The notes under the pieces: model-generated
What the model was told of the DNA's origin: nothing
Seen by the model: only the letters and a program-made list of their open reading frames with translations
Databases searched by the model: none
In this document: piece after piece, positions 26,295-34,882 of the stretch
Layout: each line of letters begins with the position of its first letter
Numbering within the stretch: position 1 is the stretch's first letter
Assembly (NCBI RefSeq): GCF_003351105.1
Contig: NZ_NKRG01000004.1
Span: 62,001-126,000 of the forward strand
Direction of reading: 5' to 3'
DNA length: 64,000 bases
Origin: Thermosipho africanus Ob7
Lineage (GTDB): Bacteria > Thermotogota > Thermotogae > Thermotogales > Fervidobacteriaceae
Position numbers and translations under genes: made by a program

Positions 26295-27688
26295 GAAAGA
26301 TAGGAATTTTTCTTCTAATATATTTATCAATATTTTCATTTTCAAACATCTTAAATTTTGTCCCATACGATTTTGATATTTTTATACATTTTAATAATGA
26401 AATAGTAAGTATAGAAAAGATAAAAAATGTTCCATTTTTAAATTTTATTGTTTCTGATAATGGACTAGCTTTTGAAAATTATCTCTTAAGCTATTTAGAA
26501 AACGTAGATTATGAAAGTGGCCTAAAGAAAGAAATCTTTTTAGATGCACTTTCATCGAATATTTTGTTTTTATCAAAAGGTGGGGAAATAAGAATAGATG
26601 AAAATGTATCTTTTGATTTGAACTATTACATTGACATCATACGCAACCTTTCAAAAGATTCTGCTTTGATTTTTGAAACGGAAAATGCAACAAGTTTGGC
26701 ATATTATCTTGGAGCATTATTAGACGAAAAAATAACTTTAAATGGTAATATATTCAATATAGGTGACTCTTTATTTGTTTCTAAATTTAAAAATTATTTA
26801 ATTGTTACTGGAAGTAAAAGCATTTTAGATTATCTAGTATCTACATATATGACAGATGAATTAAAATTTACAAAAAAATATCCTGATATTTTGGAAAAAG
26901 TACCTTCAGACTATTGGTTTTTAGGTTATTCAAAATCTAATGCAATAAAAATTACATTTCCGGTTGAGACAATTAAAACTGATATAAAAACCGAATATTT
27001 GTTGTTTTATGGTAGAATTGATGAAAGTGTCTTAAAGATCACTGTAAATCAAAAATCTAATAAGTTTTTTGAAAAAAGTTATGTGATAGACGATTTAATG
27101 GAGAATATTCCAGTCTTGGGAAATTATTTTGGTGGAATTAGTGTGGATGACTCTAAAGAAGCTATTGACTTTATTAAACCATGGATATTTACCTTTGAAA
27201 GCACTAGTGTCACAAAAATATATGAAATTACAAATACAATATTGAATAATTCAACGTCTACATTTTATGTAGTAGGAGATGTTGATGATGCTACAAATGT
27301 TTCTCTAGCGTTTCTTTTTAAATTGTCGGATGGAAGAACTGGTATAAAAAAAATATTGGAAAAATATAGTGCAAAATATGATAAAATAAAAGATGAGTGG
27401 TTAATGAATATTGCTGATGATGTAGATATTTACTTCTTTGAGTATGGTGGATTTTTTGTTATAAGTAATTTAGATAAGAGCATTTATGAAAGAAAAGCTA
27501 GGGTTAAGAGGTTAATGGATATACCAGCTTATAATTTCCTTGATAGAAAAAAGAATTATGATGTTAAAATATTTCTAGATGTAGGAGATTTAATATATAA
27601 GTTTTTGGGTATGGATATTGATTCGAAAGTGATTTTTTGGCAGGAAAAAGATGGATTTTTTGTTAATTATTATTTGGATATAATGTAG
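26291..27688 (+). CDS. Exported protein of unknown function (465 aa), related to the 9336 protein
   Basis: The signal peptide (MRKIGIFLLIYLSIFSFS) is followed by a mature N-terminus ILNFVPYDFDIFIHF and a C-terminal block with IFLDVGDLIYKFLGMD. Both correspond by eye to the ends of the protein at 9336-10520. The middle has repeated strand-helix units and no motif I know. ATG 26291 has GGGAGGAG upstream and overlaps the tlyA stop. It lies four bases before the cheA ribosome site, so it is transcribed with the chemotaxis genes. A periplasmic or toga-associated role is inferred. Confidence 0.75.
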   Translation: MRKIGIFLLIYLSIFSFSNILNFVPYDFDIFIHFNNEIVSIEKIKNVPFLNFIVSDNGLAFENYLLSYLENVDYESGLKKEIFLDALSSNILFLSKGGEIRIDENVSFDLNYYIDIIRNLSKDSALIFETENATSLAYYLGALLDEKITLNGNIFNIGDSLFVSKFKNYLIVTGSKSILDYLVSTYMTDELKFTKKYPDILEKVPSDYWFLGYSKSNAIKITFPVETIKTDIKTEYLLFYGRIDESVLKITVNQKSNKFFEKSYVIDDLMENIPVLGNYFGGISVDDSKEAIDFIKPWIFTFESTSVTKIYEITNTILNNSTSTFYVVGDVDDATNVSLAFLFKLSDGRTGIKKILEKYSAKYDKIKDEWLMNIADDVDIYFFEYGGFFVISNLDKSIYERKARVKRLMDIPAYNFLDRKKNYDVKIFLDVGDLIYKFLGMDIDSKVIFWQEKDGFFVNYYLDIM

Positions 27689-27700
27689 GAGGTGACATAT

Positions 27701-29743
27701 ATGTCGTATGAAGAATACTTAAGTGTTTTTATTGATGAAGGTCGTGAGTACGTTCAACAACTGAACGACGCTCTATTAGATTTAGAAAAAAATCCAGAAG
27801 ATATGGAATATATAAACGTAGCATTTAGAGCTTTACATACCTTAAAAGGAATGGCAGGAACAATGGGATTTGAAAATATGGCAAAATTGTGCCATAGAAT
27901 GGAAAATTACCTGGATGCCGTTAGATCTGGAAAGGTATCTATTGATTCAGACAAGTTGGACTACCTGTTTAACGGGTTGGACTTAATTGAGAAAATGCTT
28001 GAAAAAATAGCTTCTGAAGGAAGTGAAGAGATAGAAGAAGACGTTTCTGGACTAGTTGAGATTTTTGAAAAGCTTGCACAAGGTGAAAATGTTGGAAAGA
28101 AAGAATCCAAACCTGCAGGTACTGTTGAAACCTCTCAGACTAATAATGATTCTGAAAAAAGTGAATCTAAGGAAAAACCGGAAAATGAAGCAGACTACAT
28201 GTATGAAGAAGATGAAGCTCTTTTACATGTTGTAAATGAAGCAAAGAAAAAAGGGTATGACGTTATTTATACAAAGGTTATTTTAGCTGAAAATGTGCAA
28301 TTAAAATCTGCAAGAATGTATATGGTGTTTCATGGGATTGAAGAATTAGGTGGAGAAATAATAAAGAGTGTCCCAAGTGTTGAAGATATTGAAAACGAAA
28401 AATTTGATAGAGAAGTAGAACTTTATGTTATTGCAAAGGTAGAACCCTTAAAATTGCAAGAAAAACTTTCTGCAATTTCAGAAGTTGAGAAAGTTATAGT
28501 AAAGAAAGTAGAAATAAAGCATAAAAGTGAAGTTAAAGAGAAGGAAAAAGAAGAAAAGAAAGAAGAAAAGCATGAAGAGAAGAAGAAAAACGTTAAAATA
28601 ACACAAACGGTCAGAGTTGATATTGAAAAATTAGATACACTGATGAATTTAATGGGCGAGCTTGTTATCGCAAGAAGTAGAATAATAGATATTTTGAAGA
28701 AATATAATATAAAAGAAGTTGATGAATCTTTGGCACAGCTTAGTAGAATAACTCTTGACTTGCAAAATATTGTTATGAAGGTTAGGATGGTTCCAATTTC
28801 TTACGTATTTAATAGATTTCCTAGAATGGTTCGCGATATTTCAAAGAATTTAGGTAAGGAAATAAACTTTGTTATGAAAGGTGAAGATACAGAACTTGAT
28901 AGAACTTTTGTTGAAGAAATAGGAGATCCTCTCGTTCATTTGATTAGGAATGCTCTAGATCATGGAATTGAAACAAAAGAAGAAAGAATTGCAAAAGGTA
29001 AGCCTCCTGTTGGTACATTGATTCTTTCTGCACGCCATGAAGGTAATAATGTGGTAATAGAAGTTGAAGATGATGGTAGAGGGCTTGATAGGGAAAAAAT
29101 ATTGAAGAAAGCGATTGAAAGAGGGCTAGTTGATGAAGTAAAGGCTTCAGGTTTACCTGACGAAAAAGTTTACGAATTTTTATTCATGCCTGGTTTTTCT
29201 ACCAAAGAGCAAGTAAGTGAGCTTTCGGGTAGAGGAGTTGGAATGGATGTTGTTAAGAATACGGTAGAGTCATTAAATGGAACGGTTCACATAGAGTCTA
29301 AAAAAGGTTTAGGAACGAAGGTAATAATAAAATTGCCGTTGACGCTTGCTATAATTCAGGCATTGCTTGTGAAAGTTGATAAATATATTTATGCTATACC
29401 AATTTCAGTTATAGACAGCACATTAATTGTTTTACCTGAGGAAATCCAAATGGTTCAAAATAAGGAAGTAATAGTTAAAAGAGGAGAAGTAATTCCAATT
29501 ATTAAACTTTGGGATGTTTTGGGAATGAAACACAACGAAGAACTTGATGAATTAAATGTAGTTGTAGTTAAAGTTGCAAATAGAAAATATGGAATTGCTG
29601 TTGATACATTAATAGGGCAGGAAGATATTGTGATTAAATCCCTTGGAAAATTATTTGCTGATGTTAAGGAATTTAGTGGTGGTGCTACTTTGGGTGATGG
29701 CAGTATTGCCTTGATTATTGATACGCTAAATTTAGTGGAGTGA
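27701..29743 (+). CDS. cheA: Chemotaxis histidine kinase CheA
   Basis: This 680-residue kinase has all five domains. P1 carries the phospho-acceptor His46 in [15 protein letters not shown] linker follows, then P2 (about 170-265, CheY docking) and a charged Lys/Glu linker. P3, the dimerisation helices, is about 300-365. The P4 ATPase has [12 protein letters not shown] (N), DDGRGLD (G1), [19 protein letters not shown] (F/G2) and GLGTKV. P5 is the CheW-like domain (about 545-680). ATG 27701 follows AGGAGGTGAC; a GTG nine bases upstream overlaps that site. Signals pass from receptors and CheW to CheY, encoded immediately downstream. Confidence 0.98.
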   Translation: MSYEEYLSVFIDEGREYVQQLNDALLDLEKNPEDMEYINVAFRALHTLKGMAGTMGFENMAKLCHRMENYLDAVRSGKVSIDSDKLDYLFNGLDLIEKMLEKIASEGSEEIEEDVSGLVEIFEKLAQGENVGKKESKPAGTVETSQTNNDSEKSESKEKPENEADYMYEEDEALLHVVNEAKKKGYDVIYTKVILAENVQLKSARMYMVFHGIEELGGEIIKSVPSVEDIENEKFDREVELYVIAKVEPLKLQEKLSAISEVEKVIVKKVEIKHKSEVKEKEKEEKKEEKHEEKKKNVKITQTVRVDIEKLDTLMNLMGELVIARSRIIDILKKYNIKEVDESLAQLSRITLDLQNIVMKVRMVPISYVFNRFPRMVRDISKNLGKEINFVMKGEDTELDRTFVEEIGDPLVHLIRNALDHGIETKEERIAKGKPPVGTLILSARHEGNNVVIEVEDDGRGLDREKILKKAIERGLVDEVKASGLPDEKVYEFLFMPGFSTKEQVSELSGRGVGMDVVKNTVESLNGTVHIESKKGLGTKVIIKLPLTLAIIQALLVKVDKYIYAIPISVIDSTLIVLPEEIQMVQNKEVIVKRGEVIPIIKLWDVLGMKHNEELDELNVVVVKVANRKYGIAVDTLIGQEDIVIKSLGKLFADVKEFSGGATLGDGSIALIIDTLNLVE

Positions 29744-29753
29744 GGTGAAAAAC

Positions 29754-30209
29754 ATGAATGTTGAAACCGAATTTGAAGTTTTAAGTTTTAATATTTGTAG
29801 TCAAGAAATGAGTTTTGATGTTGATTACGTAGAAATTGTTATAGATAAGGATGAAATTACACCCGTTCCAAAATCAAAAGAAGTTATTGAGGGAGTTATA
29901 AATTTAAGGGGAAGAATTATTCCTGTTGTCAATTTAAGAAAGATACTTGGTGGAATTTGTTCAAATATGGACGAAAATAACTTTAAAAAGATCATAATCA
30001 CAAAGATAAGAGATATTGAAATGGGGTTTCTAGTAGAAAATGTAAAAGGAGTACTTAGAACATCAAATTCAGAAATTGATAGAGCCTTTAGAGATGTTGA
30101 TACTTATGGAAAGAAAGCAAAAGGATTAATAAAAAAAGGTGAAAGACTTGTAGTATACTTAGATATTGAAGAGATATTAAATGAAATAATTGGTGTAGAG
30201 GAGGTATAG
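29754..30209 (+). CDS. cheW: Chemotaxis coupling protein CheW
   Basis: This 151-residue scaffold of two SH3-like barrels links chemoreceptors to CheA. Conserved stretches are VDYVEIVIDKDEITPVPKS, the IEGVINLRGRIIPVVNLRK core and a C-terminal LVVYLDIEEIL. I chose ATG 29754 behind GAGTGAGGTGA; a GTG three codons upstream falls within that site. It sits between cheA and cheY in one unit. Confidence 0.96.
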   Translation: MNVETEFEVLSFNICSQEMSFDVDYVEIVIDKDEITPVPKSKEVIEGVINLRGRIIPVVNLRKILGGICSNMDENNFKKIIITKIRDIEMGFLVENVKGVLRTSNSEIDRAFRDVDTYGKKAKGLIKKGERLVVYLDIEEILNEIIGVEEV

Positions 30210-30213
30210 AAAA

Positions 30214-30576
30214 ATGGGAAAAAGAATTTTGATTGTTGACGACGCAGCTTTCATGAGAATGATGTTAAAGGATATTGTAACAAAAGCTGGTCATGAAGTA
30301 GTTGGAGAAGCTGCAAACGGAAAAGAAGCTGTTGAAAAATACAAAGAATTAAAACCTGACATTGTTACAATGGATATTACAATGCCTGAAATGAATGGTA
30401 TCGATGCTATTAAAGAGATAAAAAAGATAGATCCAAACGCTACTATTATTGTTTGTAGCGCTATGGGCCAACAAGCAATGGTTATTGAAGCAATTCAAGC
30501 AGGGGCTAAGGATTTTATAGTAAAGCCATTCCAGCCTGCAAGAGTTATTGAAGCAATTCAAAAGGTTTCTGGTTAG
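30214..30576 (+). CDS. cheY: Chemotaxis response regulator CheY
   Basis: This 120-residue single receiver domain has the acidic pocket Asp9/Asp10, phospho-acceptor Asp54 (TMDITMPEMNG), the conserved Ser82 (CSAMGQ) and Lys104 (IVKPFQ). The phosphorylated form binds the flagellar switch. AGGAGG precedes the ATG, and the gene begins four bases after cheW. No DNA-binding domain is present. Confidence 0.97.
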   Translation: MGKRILIVDDAAFMRMMLKDIVTKAGHEVVGEAANGKEAVEKYKELKPDIVTMDITMPEMNGIDAIKEIKKIDPNATIIVCSAMGQQAMVIEAIQAGAKDFIVKPFQPARVIEAIQKVSG

Positions 30577-30618
30577 GGGGCGAACGTTATTTCTTCTTTA
30601 GTTGGTTTTGCAATATCA

Positions 30619-30906
30619 ATGCTCATTTTCGTAGCTGTAATGTTAGGTACTTATTTGGTTATAAAGAACAGGGTCCCCCGAAATGTAGGGGGACATTTTA
30701 TCTCTGTTATTGAAAGAAAATTTCTTACTAGAAATAGCTATATAGTTGTAGTAAGAATAGTTGAAGAATATTATGTAATTTTGGTGACTGAAAATGGTGG
30801 AACTGTATTAAAAAAGCTTGATTCAATTGAAAGCGGGGAGTTTGAAAATTCAAATTTCAAACTTGAATTTTTCAAAAACATAGTAAAAAAAGGTGACAAA
30901 AAGTGA
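30619..30906 (+). CDS. fliO: FliO-like flagellar export apparatus protein
   Basis: This small 95-residue protein has one N-terminal transmembrane helix (MLIFVAVMLGTYLVI) followed by a cytoplasmic beta-rich domain (VIERKFLTRNSYIVVVRI). This is the layout of FliO, which helps assemble FliP. Assignment rests mainly on the position between cheY and fliP. No ribosome site precedes ATG 30619. The frame is open upstream to an ATT at 30589 lying nine bases after AGGGGG, which would lengthen the membrane segment by ten residues. A hairpin at 30673-30694 lies inside the gene. Confidence 0.65.
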   Translation: MLIFVAVMLGTYLVIKNRVPRNVGGHFISVIERKFLTRNSYIVVVRIVEEYYVILVTENGGTVLKKLDSIESGEFENSNFKLEFFKNIVKKGDKK

Positions 30907-31658
30907 AGCGGCTGTTTGTTTTAGTATTTCTTGTAATTGTTTTTGTTTCATTTGCGCAAGATGAAGTTCCACTTCCAAATATTAGTATACAACTGAGTCC
31001 ACCTCAGCAACCGAGGGATTTGGTTAATACATTAGAAATTCTTTTACTTTTAACCGTATTATCTCTTGCGCCTAGTATTCTAATATTATTTACATCGTTT
31101 ACAAGGATTATAATAGTATTTTCCTTTTTGAGAAATGCTTTAGGAACCAGACAAACGCCTCCGAATCAGATTTTAATAGGTCTTGCGTTATTTTTAACAT
31201 TTTTTATAATGCAACCTGTTTGGAACGATATTTATAACAATGCAATTACTCCTTATTTAAATTCAGAAATTGGTTACCAAGAGCTATTTTCTAGAAGTAT
31301 GGATAGACTGAGAACATTTATGATAACTGAATTGAAAATTCATCATAACGAAGATAATGTTTTTATGTTAGCTGATAATGTTGGCAAGGAAATAGATTCT
31401 GTAGAGGAGGCACCTAATTCTGTTCTGATTCCGGCCTTTGTTATTGGCGAGCTTGAAATAGGTTTTAAGATGGGGATTTTATTATATATACCCTTTATTG
31501 TAATGGATATGGTTGTTGCTAGTATTTTGCTTTCTCTTGGTATGATTATGATCCCTCCAGTATTGGTTTCATTGCCATTTAAAATTCTCTTGTTTGTTCT
31601 TGTTAACGGATGGGATATGTTGATTGGTAGTTTGATTAAAAGCTTTGGAGGCGGTTAA
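30903..31658 (+). CDS. fliP: Flagellar type III export protein FliP
   Basis: This 251-residue core export-gate protein has a cleavable signal peptide, as is typical for FliP, and four transmembrane segments. Signatures are LFTSFTRIIIVFSFLRNALGTRQTPPNQ (around residues 62-89) and a C-terminal MDMVVASILLSLGM with PPVLVSLPFKI. FliP forms the export channel with FliQ and FliR. The GTG start overlaps the fliO stop by four bases, and fliQ follows after two bases. Confidence 0.96.
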   Translation: MKRLFVLVFLVIVFVSFAQDEVPLPNISIQLSPPQQPRDLVNTLEILLLLTVLSLAPSILILFTSFTRIIIVFSFLRNALGTRQTPPNQILIGLALFLTFFIMQPVWNDIYNNAITPYLNSEIGYQELFSRSMDRLRTFMITELKIHHNEDNVFMLADNVGKEIDSVEEAPNSVLIPAFVIGELEIGFKMGILLYIPFIVMDMVVASILLSLGMIMIPPVLVSLPFKILLFVLVNGWDMLIGSLIKSFGGG

Positions 31659-31660
31659 AA

Positions 31661-31927
31661 ATGACTATAGAAGTATTTTTAGATGTATTTGGACTTGGAA
31701 TTAAAACCTTATTAACGGTAATTTTACCACCTCTATTAATAAGTTTGATTGTTGGACTTTTAATTAGTATATTTCAAGCAGCTACACAAATAAATGAGCA
31801 AACTCTTACGTTTGCTCCAAGGATTATTGTTTTATTTTTAACGTTACTTTTTTTAGGAGGATGGATGATTCAGCAGGTAATTGATCTTGCAAGGGAAATT
31901 ATAACAAAATATTTTTCGATGATTTAG
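31661..31927 (+). CDS. fliQ: Flagellar type III export protein FliQ
   Basis: This 88-residue protein with two transmembrane helices is of typical FliQ length. The conserved VGLLISIFQAATQINEQTLTFAPRII bridges the helices. It forms part of the export gate with FliP. The stop codon overlaps that of the convergent tmk gene, and no terminator lies between. fliR, flhB and flhA are not in the window. Confidence 0.95.
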   Translation: MTIEVFLDVFGLGIKTLLTVILPPLLISLIVGLLISIFQAATQINEQTLTFAPRIIVLFLTLLFLGGWMIQQVIDLAREIITKYFSMI

Positions 31928-32529
31928 GATTGTAAATATTTCTCTACAATTGATTTTATTTCAGCAAAAACACTGTCTATGCTTTTTGTCCCGTCTATTA
32001 TAAAGAAATTATCTCTTAATTCTGATAACTTTAAATACGTACTTCTCACTTTTTCAAGAAATATTTGTCCTTCCTTTTCAAGCCTATCTAGATTTTTATC
32101 TTTAAGTCTTTCCATTGCAATTTTTGTTGGAATATCTATATAGAAAACTATATCTGGATAAATATTGTCTGTTGCAAAATCATTTAATGTAGATACGGTT
32201 TCAACTCCGATGTTTCTTGCTCCACCTTGATATGCAATGCTTGAATCAGAGAATCTATCTGCCAAAACAAAAAAACCTCTTTCAAGATGAGGTTTTATAA
32301 CTTCTTCTACTAATTGAGCTCTTGATGCGAGGAATAGTAATAACTCACTTCTTTTGTTTATATTTAAATTATTATCAAGTAGAATTTCTCTAATTTTTTC
32401 GCCTAGGATAGTTCCTCCAGGTTCTCTAATATTTAGCACTTTTTTCCCTTTTGATTTTAAATATTGTGAAAGAAGATTAAGTTGAGTGCTTTTTCCAGAA
32501 CCATCAATCCCTTCAAAAGCAATAAACAA
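31924..32529 (-). CDS. tmk: Thymidylate kinase
   Basis: This 201-residue enzyme phosphorylates dTMP to dTDP. The P-loop is FEGIDGSGKST (residues 5-15), the DRF motif is LADRFSDSSIAYQG, and there is a lid region after IPTKIAMERLK. The TTG start at 32529 has CAGGAGGGA just upstream. It lies 47 bases beyond the rpsB stop with the rpsB terminator between, so its expression may depend on read-through or on an unseen promoter. Confidence 0.95.
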   Translation of the reverse strand: MFIAFEGIDGSGKSTQLNLLSQYLKSKGKKVLNIREPGGTILGEKIREILLDNNLNINKRSELLLFLASRAQLVEEVIKPHLERGFFVLADRFSDSSIAYQGGARNIGVETVSTLNDFATDNIYPDIVFYIDIPTKIAMERLKDKNLDRLEKEGQIFLEKVRSTYLKLSELRDNFFIIDGTKSIDSVFAEIKSIVEKYLQS

Positions 32530-32546
32530 TTAATTTCCCTCCTGTC

Positions 32547-32576
32547 AAAAAAGCCCCCTTTTCGGGGGCTATTTGG
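32547..32576 (-). terminator. Terminator after rpsB
   Basis: On the minus strand AGCCCCC / GGGGGCT with a 5-base loop and a six-T tail, starting right at the rpsB stop. The tmk ribosome site begins a few bases further on. Confidence 0.9.
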
Positions 32577-33356
32577 TTACATTTCTTCACTTTCATCTAC
32601 ATCTTCAATTTCAAATATTTCTTCATTATCTTCTTTTTGATTATTTTCTACAGCTTCTTCACTACCGAAGGATACTCCTTCTCTTCCTTCAAGATATGCA
32701 TCTGCGATTTTTGAAGTGATAAGTTGGATTGCTCTGATTGCATCATCGTTTCCTGGAATTATATAATCAATTTCATCAGGATCACAGTTAGTGTCTACGA
32801 TAGCAACGGTTGGGATTTTTAAAAGATTTGCTTCGTAAACTGCGTTTCTTTCTTTTCTTGGGTCAACAATATAAATAACGTCTGGAAGACTTGTCATATT
32901 TTTTAAACCACCAAGGTTTTTTCTGAGTTTTTCGAGAATTCTTCTTAATCTGCTCTGTTCTTTTTTTGGTAAATGATCAAATTCTCCATTTGCTTCCATT
33001 TCTTCAAGTTCAATTAATTTGTCAATTCTTTTGCGGATTGTTTCGAAATTTGTTAAGAGTCCACCGAGCCATCTGTGATTTACGTAGAATGCACCGCATC
33101 TTTCTGCTTCTTGTTTAATAACTTGTTGAGCTTGTTTCTTTGTTCCAACAAAGAGGATTGTTCCTCCTTCAGCTGCTTTATCTCTTACAAAGTTGTATGC
33201 TTCATCAAGAAGTTTGGAAGTTTTTTGAAGATCGATTATATAAATACCTTTTCTAGCACCAAATATGTACTCTTTCATTTTTGGGTTCCATCTTTGAGTT
33301 CTGTGACCAAAGTGAACACCCGCTTCCAAAAGTTGTTTCATTGTAAGTACTGCCAC
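32577..33356 (-). CDS. rpsB: 30S ribosomal protein S2
   Basis: This 259-residue S2 opens with [21 protein letters not shown] after a five-residue lead-in. It contains the coiled-coil insertion ([16 protein letters not shown]) and the [17 protein letters not shown] segment. The last 30 residues are a strongly acidic tail. GTG 33356 is preceded by AGGAGGTG. S2 is usually followed by tsf (EF-Ts), but here a terminator and tmk follow, and the gene sits behind infC-rpmI-rplT. Confidence 0.97.
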   Translation of the reverse strand: MAVLTMKQLLEAGVHFGHRTQRWNPKMKEYIFGARKGIYIIDLQKTSKLLDEAYNFVRDKAAEGGTILFVGTKKQAQQVIKQEAERCGAFYVNHRWLGGLLTNFETIRKRIDKLIELEEMEANGEFDHLPKKEQSRLRRILEKLRKNLGGLKNMTSLPDVIYIVDPRKERNAVYEANLLKIPTVAIVDTNCDPDEIDYIIPGNDDAIRAIQLITSKIADAYLEGREGVSFGSEEAVENNQKEDNEEIFEIEDVDESEEM

Positions 33357-33454
33357 AATATACACCTCCTGATTTGGTTAAACCCTCCCCTTCCTTCAAC
33401 TCCATTGCCGACCCTAATAAGGGCACCGAGGCAGGGATCCAGAAGGGTGAGTTA
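33357..33454 (-). other. rplT-rpsB intergenic leader with inverted repeats
   Basis: 98 bases without a gene. On the transcribed strand a CCC..GGG stem (TGCCCTTATTAGGGTCGGCA) is flanked by complementary pyrimidine-rich and purine-rich tracts (ACCCTTC.. and GAAGGAAGGGG). It could be a regulatory leader for S2 or a processing site. No U-tract follows, so it does not look like a terminator. Confidence 0.35.
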
Positions 33455-33811
33455 TTATTTTCCGATTGCTTGTTTTGCAATATTTACGTATTCCTTAAAT
33501 GACTCGGGGTCATTTACAGCAAGTTCAGATAACATTTTCCTATTAATCGCTACTCCAGCTAATTTTAATCCGTGAATTAATTCATTATATTTTAATCCTT
33601 CATTTCTAGCAGCAATATTTATTCTGGTAATCCAAAGTTTTCTAAAGTCTCTTTTCTTTAATTTTCTACCAACATATGCATGTTTTTTTGCTTTGATATA
33701 TGCTTGTTTTGCAAGTCTATACCTTCTACTTAAAGCTCCATGGTATCCTTTAACTGCCTTTAGTATTTTTCTTCTTTTTTTCTTAGCGTTTACTGCATTT
33801 TTTACACGCAT
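33455..33811 (-). CDS. rplT: 50S ribosomal protein L20
   Basis: This 118-residue protein has the long basic N-terminal helix ([28 protein letters not shown]) and a globular C-terminal half ([22 protein letters not shown]) that binds 23S rRNA. In many bacteria L20 also represses its own infC-rpmI-rplT operon. It follows rpmI by 29 bases. Confidence 0.97.
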   Translation of the reverse strand: MRVKNAVNAKKKRRKILKAVKGYHGALSRRYRLAKQAYIKAKKHAYVGRKLKKRDFRKLWITRINIAARNEGLKYNELIHGLKLAGVAINRKMLSELAVNDPESFKEYVNIAKQAIGK

Positions 33812-33840
33812 GATTTATCCTCCCTTCAAGTCGTTTTATT

Positions 33841-34044
33841 TTATTTTTTACCAAGCATTCTAAGTACTCTGTCTTTGTCGCAAGCTTTTACTTCTGTTTC
33901 AACTTTAAGTCTTCTAAGTGTTGATCTTCTCTTTTTGCCCGTCTTGTGCCATGCATATGCTTTTCTTCTAATAATTTTTCCATTTTTAGTAACTCTAAAT
34001 CTCTTTGCGGCTGACTTATGCGTTTTCATCTTTTGTTTAGCCAT
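33841..34044 (-). CDS. rpmI: 50S ribosomal protein L35
   Basis: This 67-residue, very basic protein starts MAKQKMKTHKSAAKRFRVT, the L35 signature. ATG 34044 is chosen for the GAGGAGGGA in front; a longer reading into infC adds an unrelated N-terminus. It lies between infC and rplT, the standard order. Confidence 0.97.
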   Translation of the reverse strand: MAKQKMKTHKSAAKRFRVTKNGKIIRRKAYAWHKTGKKRRSTLRRLKVETEVKACDKDRVLRMLGKK

Positions 34045-34055
34045 ATTTTCCCTCC

Positions 34056-34565
34056 TCAACTTTTTGGTTTTAACATCATCCACATGTCTCTTCCTTCAAG
34101 TTTTGGTGCTTTTTCAACACTAGCTACATCTTGCAAATCTTTAATAATTCTATCTAAAATTTCTTTTCCTTTATCAGCAAAAGCCATTTCTCTACCTCTA
34201 AACATTATTACAACTCTTACTTTATTTCCTGCTTCAAGGAATCTTTTAATATGCTTTAACTTTGTTTGGTAATCATGTTCGTCTATTTTTATACGGAATT
34301 TCATTTGTTTTACTTCAATAATTTTTTGATTTTTCTTTGCCTTTTTCTCCCTTTTTGCTAGTTCGTATTTGTACTTTCCATAGTCCATTATTTTAGCAAC
34401 CGGTGGTTTAGCATTTGGAGCAACCAAGATCAAATCTAATTTTTGAGAATATGCAAGATCCAAAGCTTTTTGCGTTGGCATAACCCCTAGTTGTTTTCCC
34501 TCTTGATTTACCACCCTTACCTCTGGTGCCGTAATTTCCTCGTTTTTAATTATCTTATCGATAAT
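34056..34565 (-). CDS. infC: Translation initiation factor IF-3, AUU start codon
   Basis: This 169-residue factor keeps 30S subunits free and proofreads initiation codons. The N-terminal domain runs to the Lys-rich linker ([12 protein letters not shown]), and the C-terminal domain holds [15 protein letters not shown] and [12 protein letters not shown]. The first conventional start (GTG 34514) would cut off the conserved first strand. The frame continues upstream to an ATT at 34565, five bases after AGGAGGG, giving a normal-length IF-3. AUU starts are known for infC and allow IF-3 to repress its own translation. A hairpin leader precedes the gene. Confidence 0.93.
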   Translation of the reverse strand: MIDKIIKNEEITAPEVRVVNQEGKQLGVMPTQKALDLAYSQKLDLILVAPNAKPPVAKIMDYGKYKYELAKREKKAKKNQKIIEVKQMKFRIKIDEHDYQTKLKHIKRFLEAGNKVRVVIMFRGREMAFADKGKEILDRIIKDLQDVASVEKAPKLEGRDMWMMLKPKS

Positions 34566-34717
34566 TCATCCCTCCTAACATAAAAATATCGGCGCGCAAA
34601 ACGCCCGCCGATACATTACTCATCCTATTAACGTTAATCTAAAACCTCATTTAGTGCTTTATAACCCCTTCGCTTTCGCTTGGGGTGGGAAGCGGGCGCT
34701 TCCACTTTACTATAACC
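34566..34717 (-). ncRNA. infC operon leader RNA, candidate L20-type attenuation leader
   Basis: About 150 bases lie between tRNA-Lys and infC. In the transcribed strand there is an upstream hairpin (ACCCC..GC GAAA GC..GGGGT) with a GAAA loop, a linker ending in GATGAGTAATG and then the terminator-like hairpin at 34581-34612. Low-G+C Gram-positive infC-rpmI-rplT leaders controlled by L20 have this kind of layout. Whether L20 binds here is inference. Confidence 0.45.
34581..34612 (-). terminator. Attenuator-like hairpin in front of infC
   Basis: On the minus strand ATCGGCGGGC and GCGCGCCGAT pair over ten positions with a single G-G mismatch and a 5-base loop. ATTTTTA follows. It lies 16 bases before the infC start, where premature termination would switch the operon off. 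Confidence 0.65.
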
Positions 34718-34793
34718 TGGTGGGCCGTGTGGGACTCGAACCCACAGCCCCCTGATTAAGAGTCAGGTGCTCTACCTGTTGAGCTAACGGCCC
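34718..34793 (-). tRNA. tRNA-Lys (anticodon CTT)
   Basis: On the minus strand the acceptor GGGCCGT / ACGGCCC with discriminator A and an encoded CCA encloses a full cloverleaf. The anticodon loop is CTCTTAA in the stem CCTGA/TCAGG. It reads AAG. It is the last of three tandem tRNAs ahead of the infC leader. Confidence 0.97.
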
Positions 34794-34801
34794 AGATTTC
34801 A

Positions 34802-34876
34802 TGGTGCCCCAGGGAGGAATCGAACCTCCATTTGCGGATTAGGAATCCGCCGTTCTATCCGTTGAACTACTGGGGC
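34802..34876 (-). tRNA. tRNA-Arg (anticodon CCT)
   Basis: Acceptor GCCCCAG / CTGGGGC with discriminator A and encoded CCA. The anticodon loop is TTCCTAA in the stem GCGGA/TCCGC, reading AGG. The T arm is GGAGGTTCGATTCCTCC. It lies eight bases from the tRNA-Lys gene. Confidence 0.97.
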
Positions 34877-34882
34877 TTTCTT

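Noticed and set aside
33253-33480. A 75-codon minus-strand reading frame across the rplT-rpsB gap
   Set aside because: It overlaps the start of rpsB in another frame, has low-complexity composition and no ribosome site, and contains the rpsB leader repeats. It looks like a chance frame.
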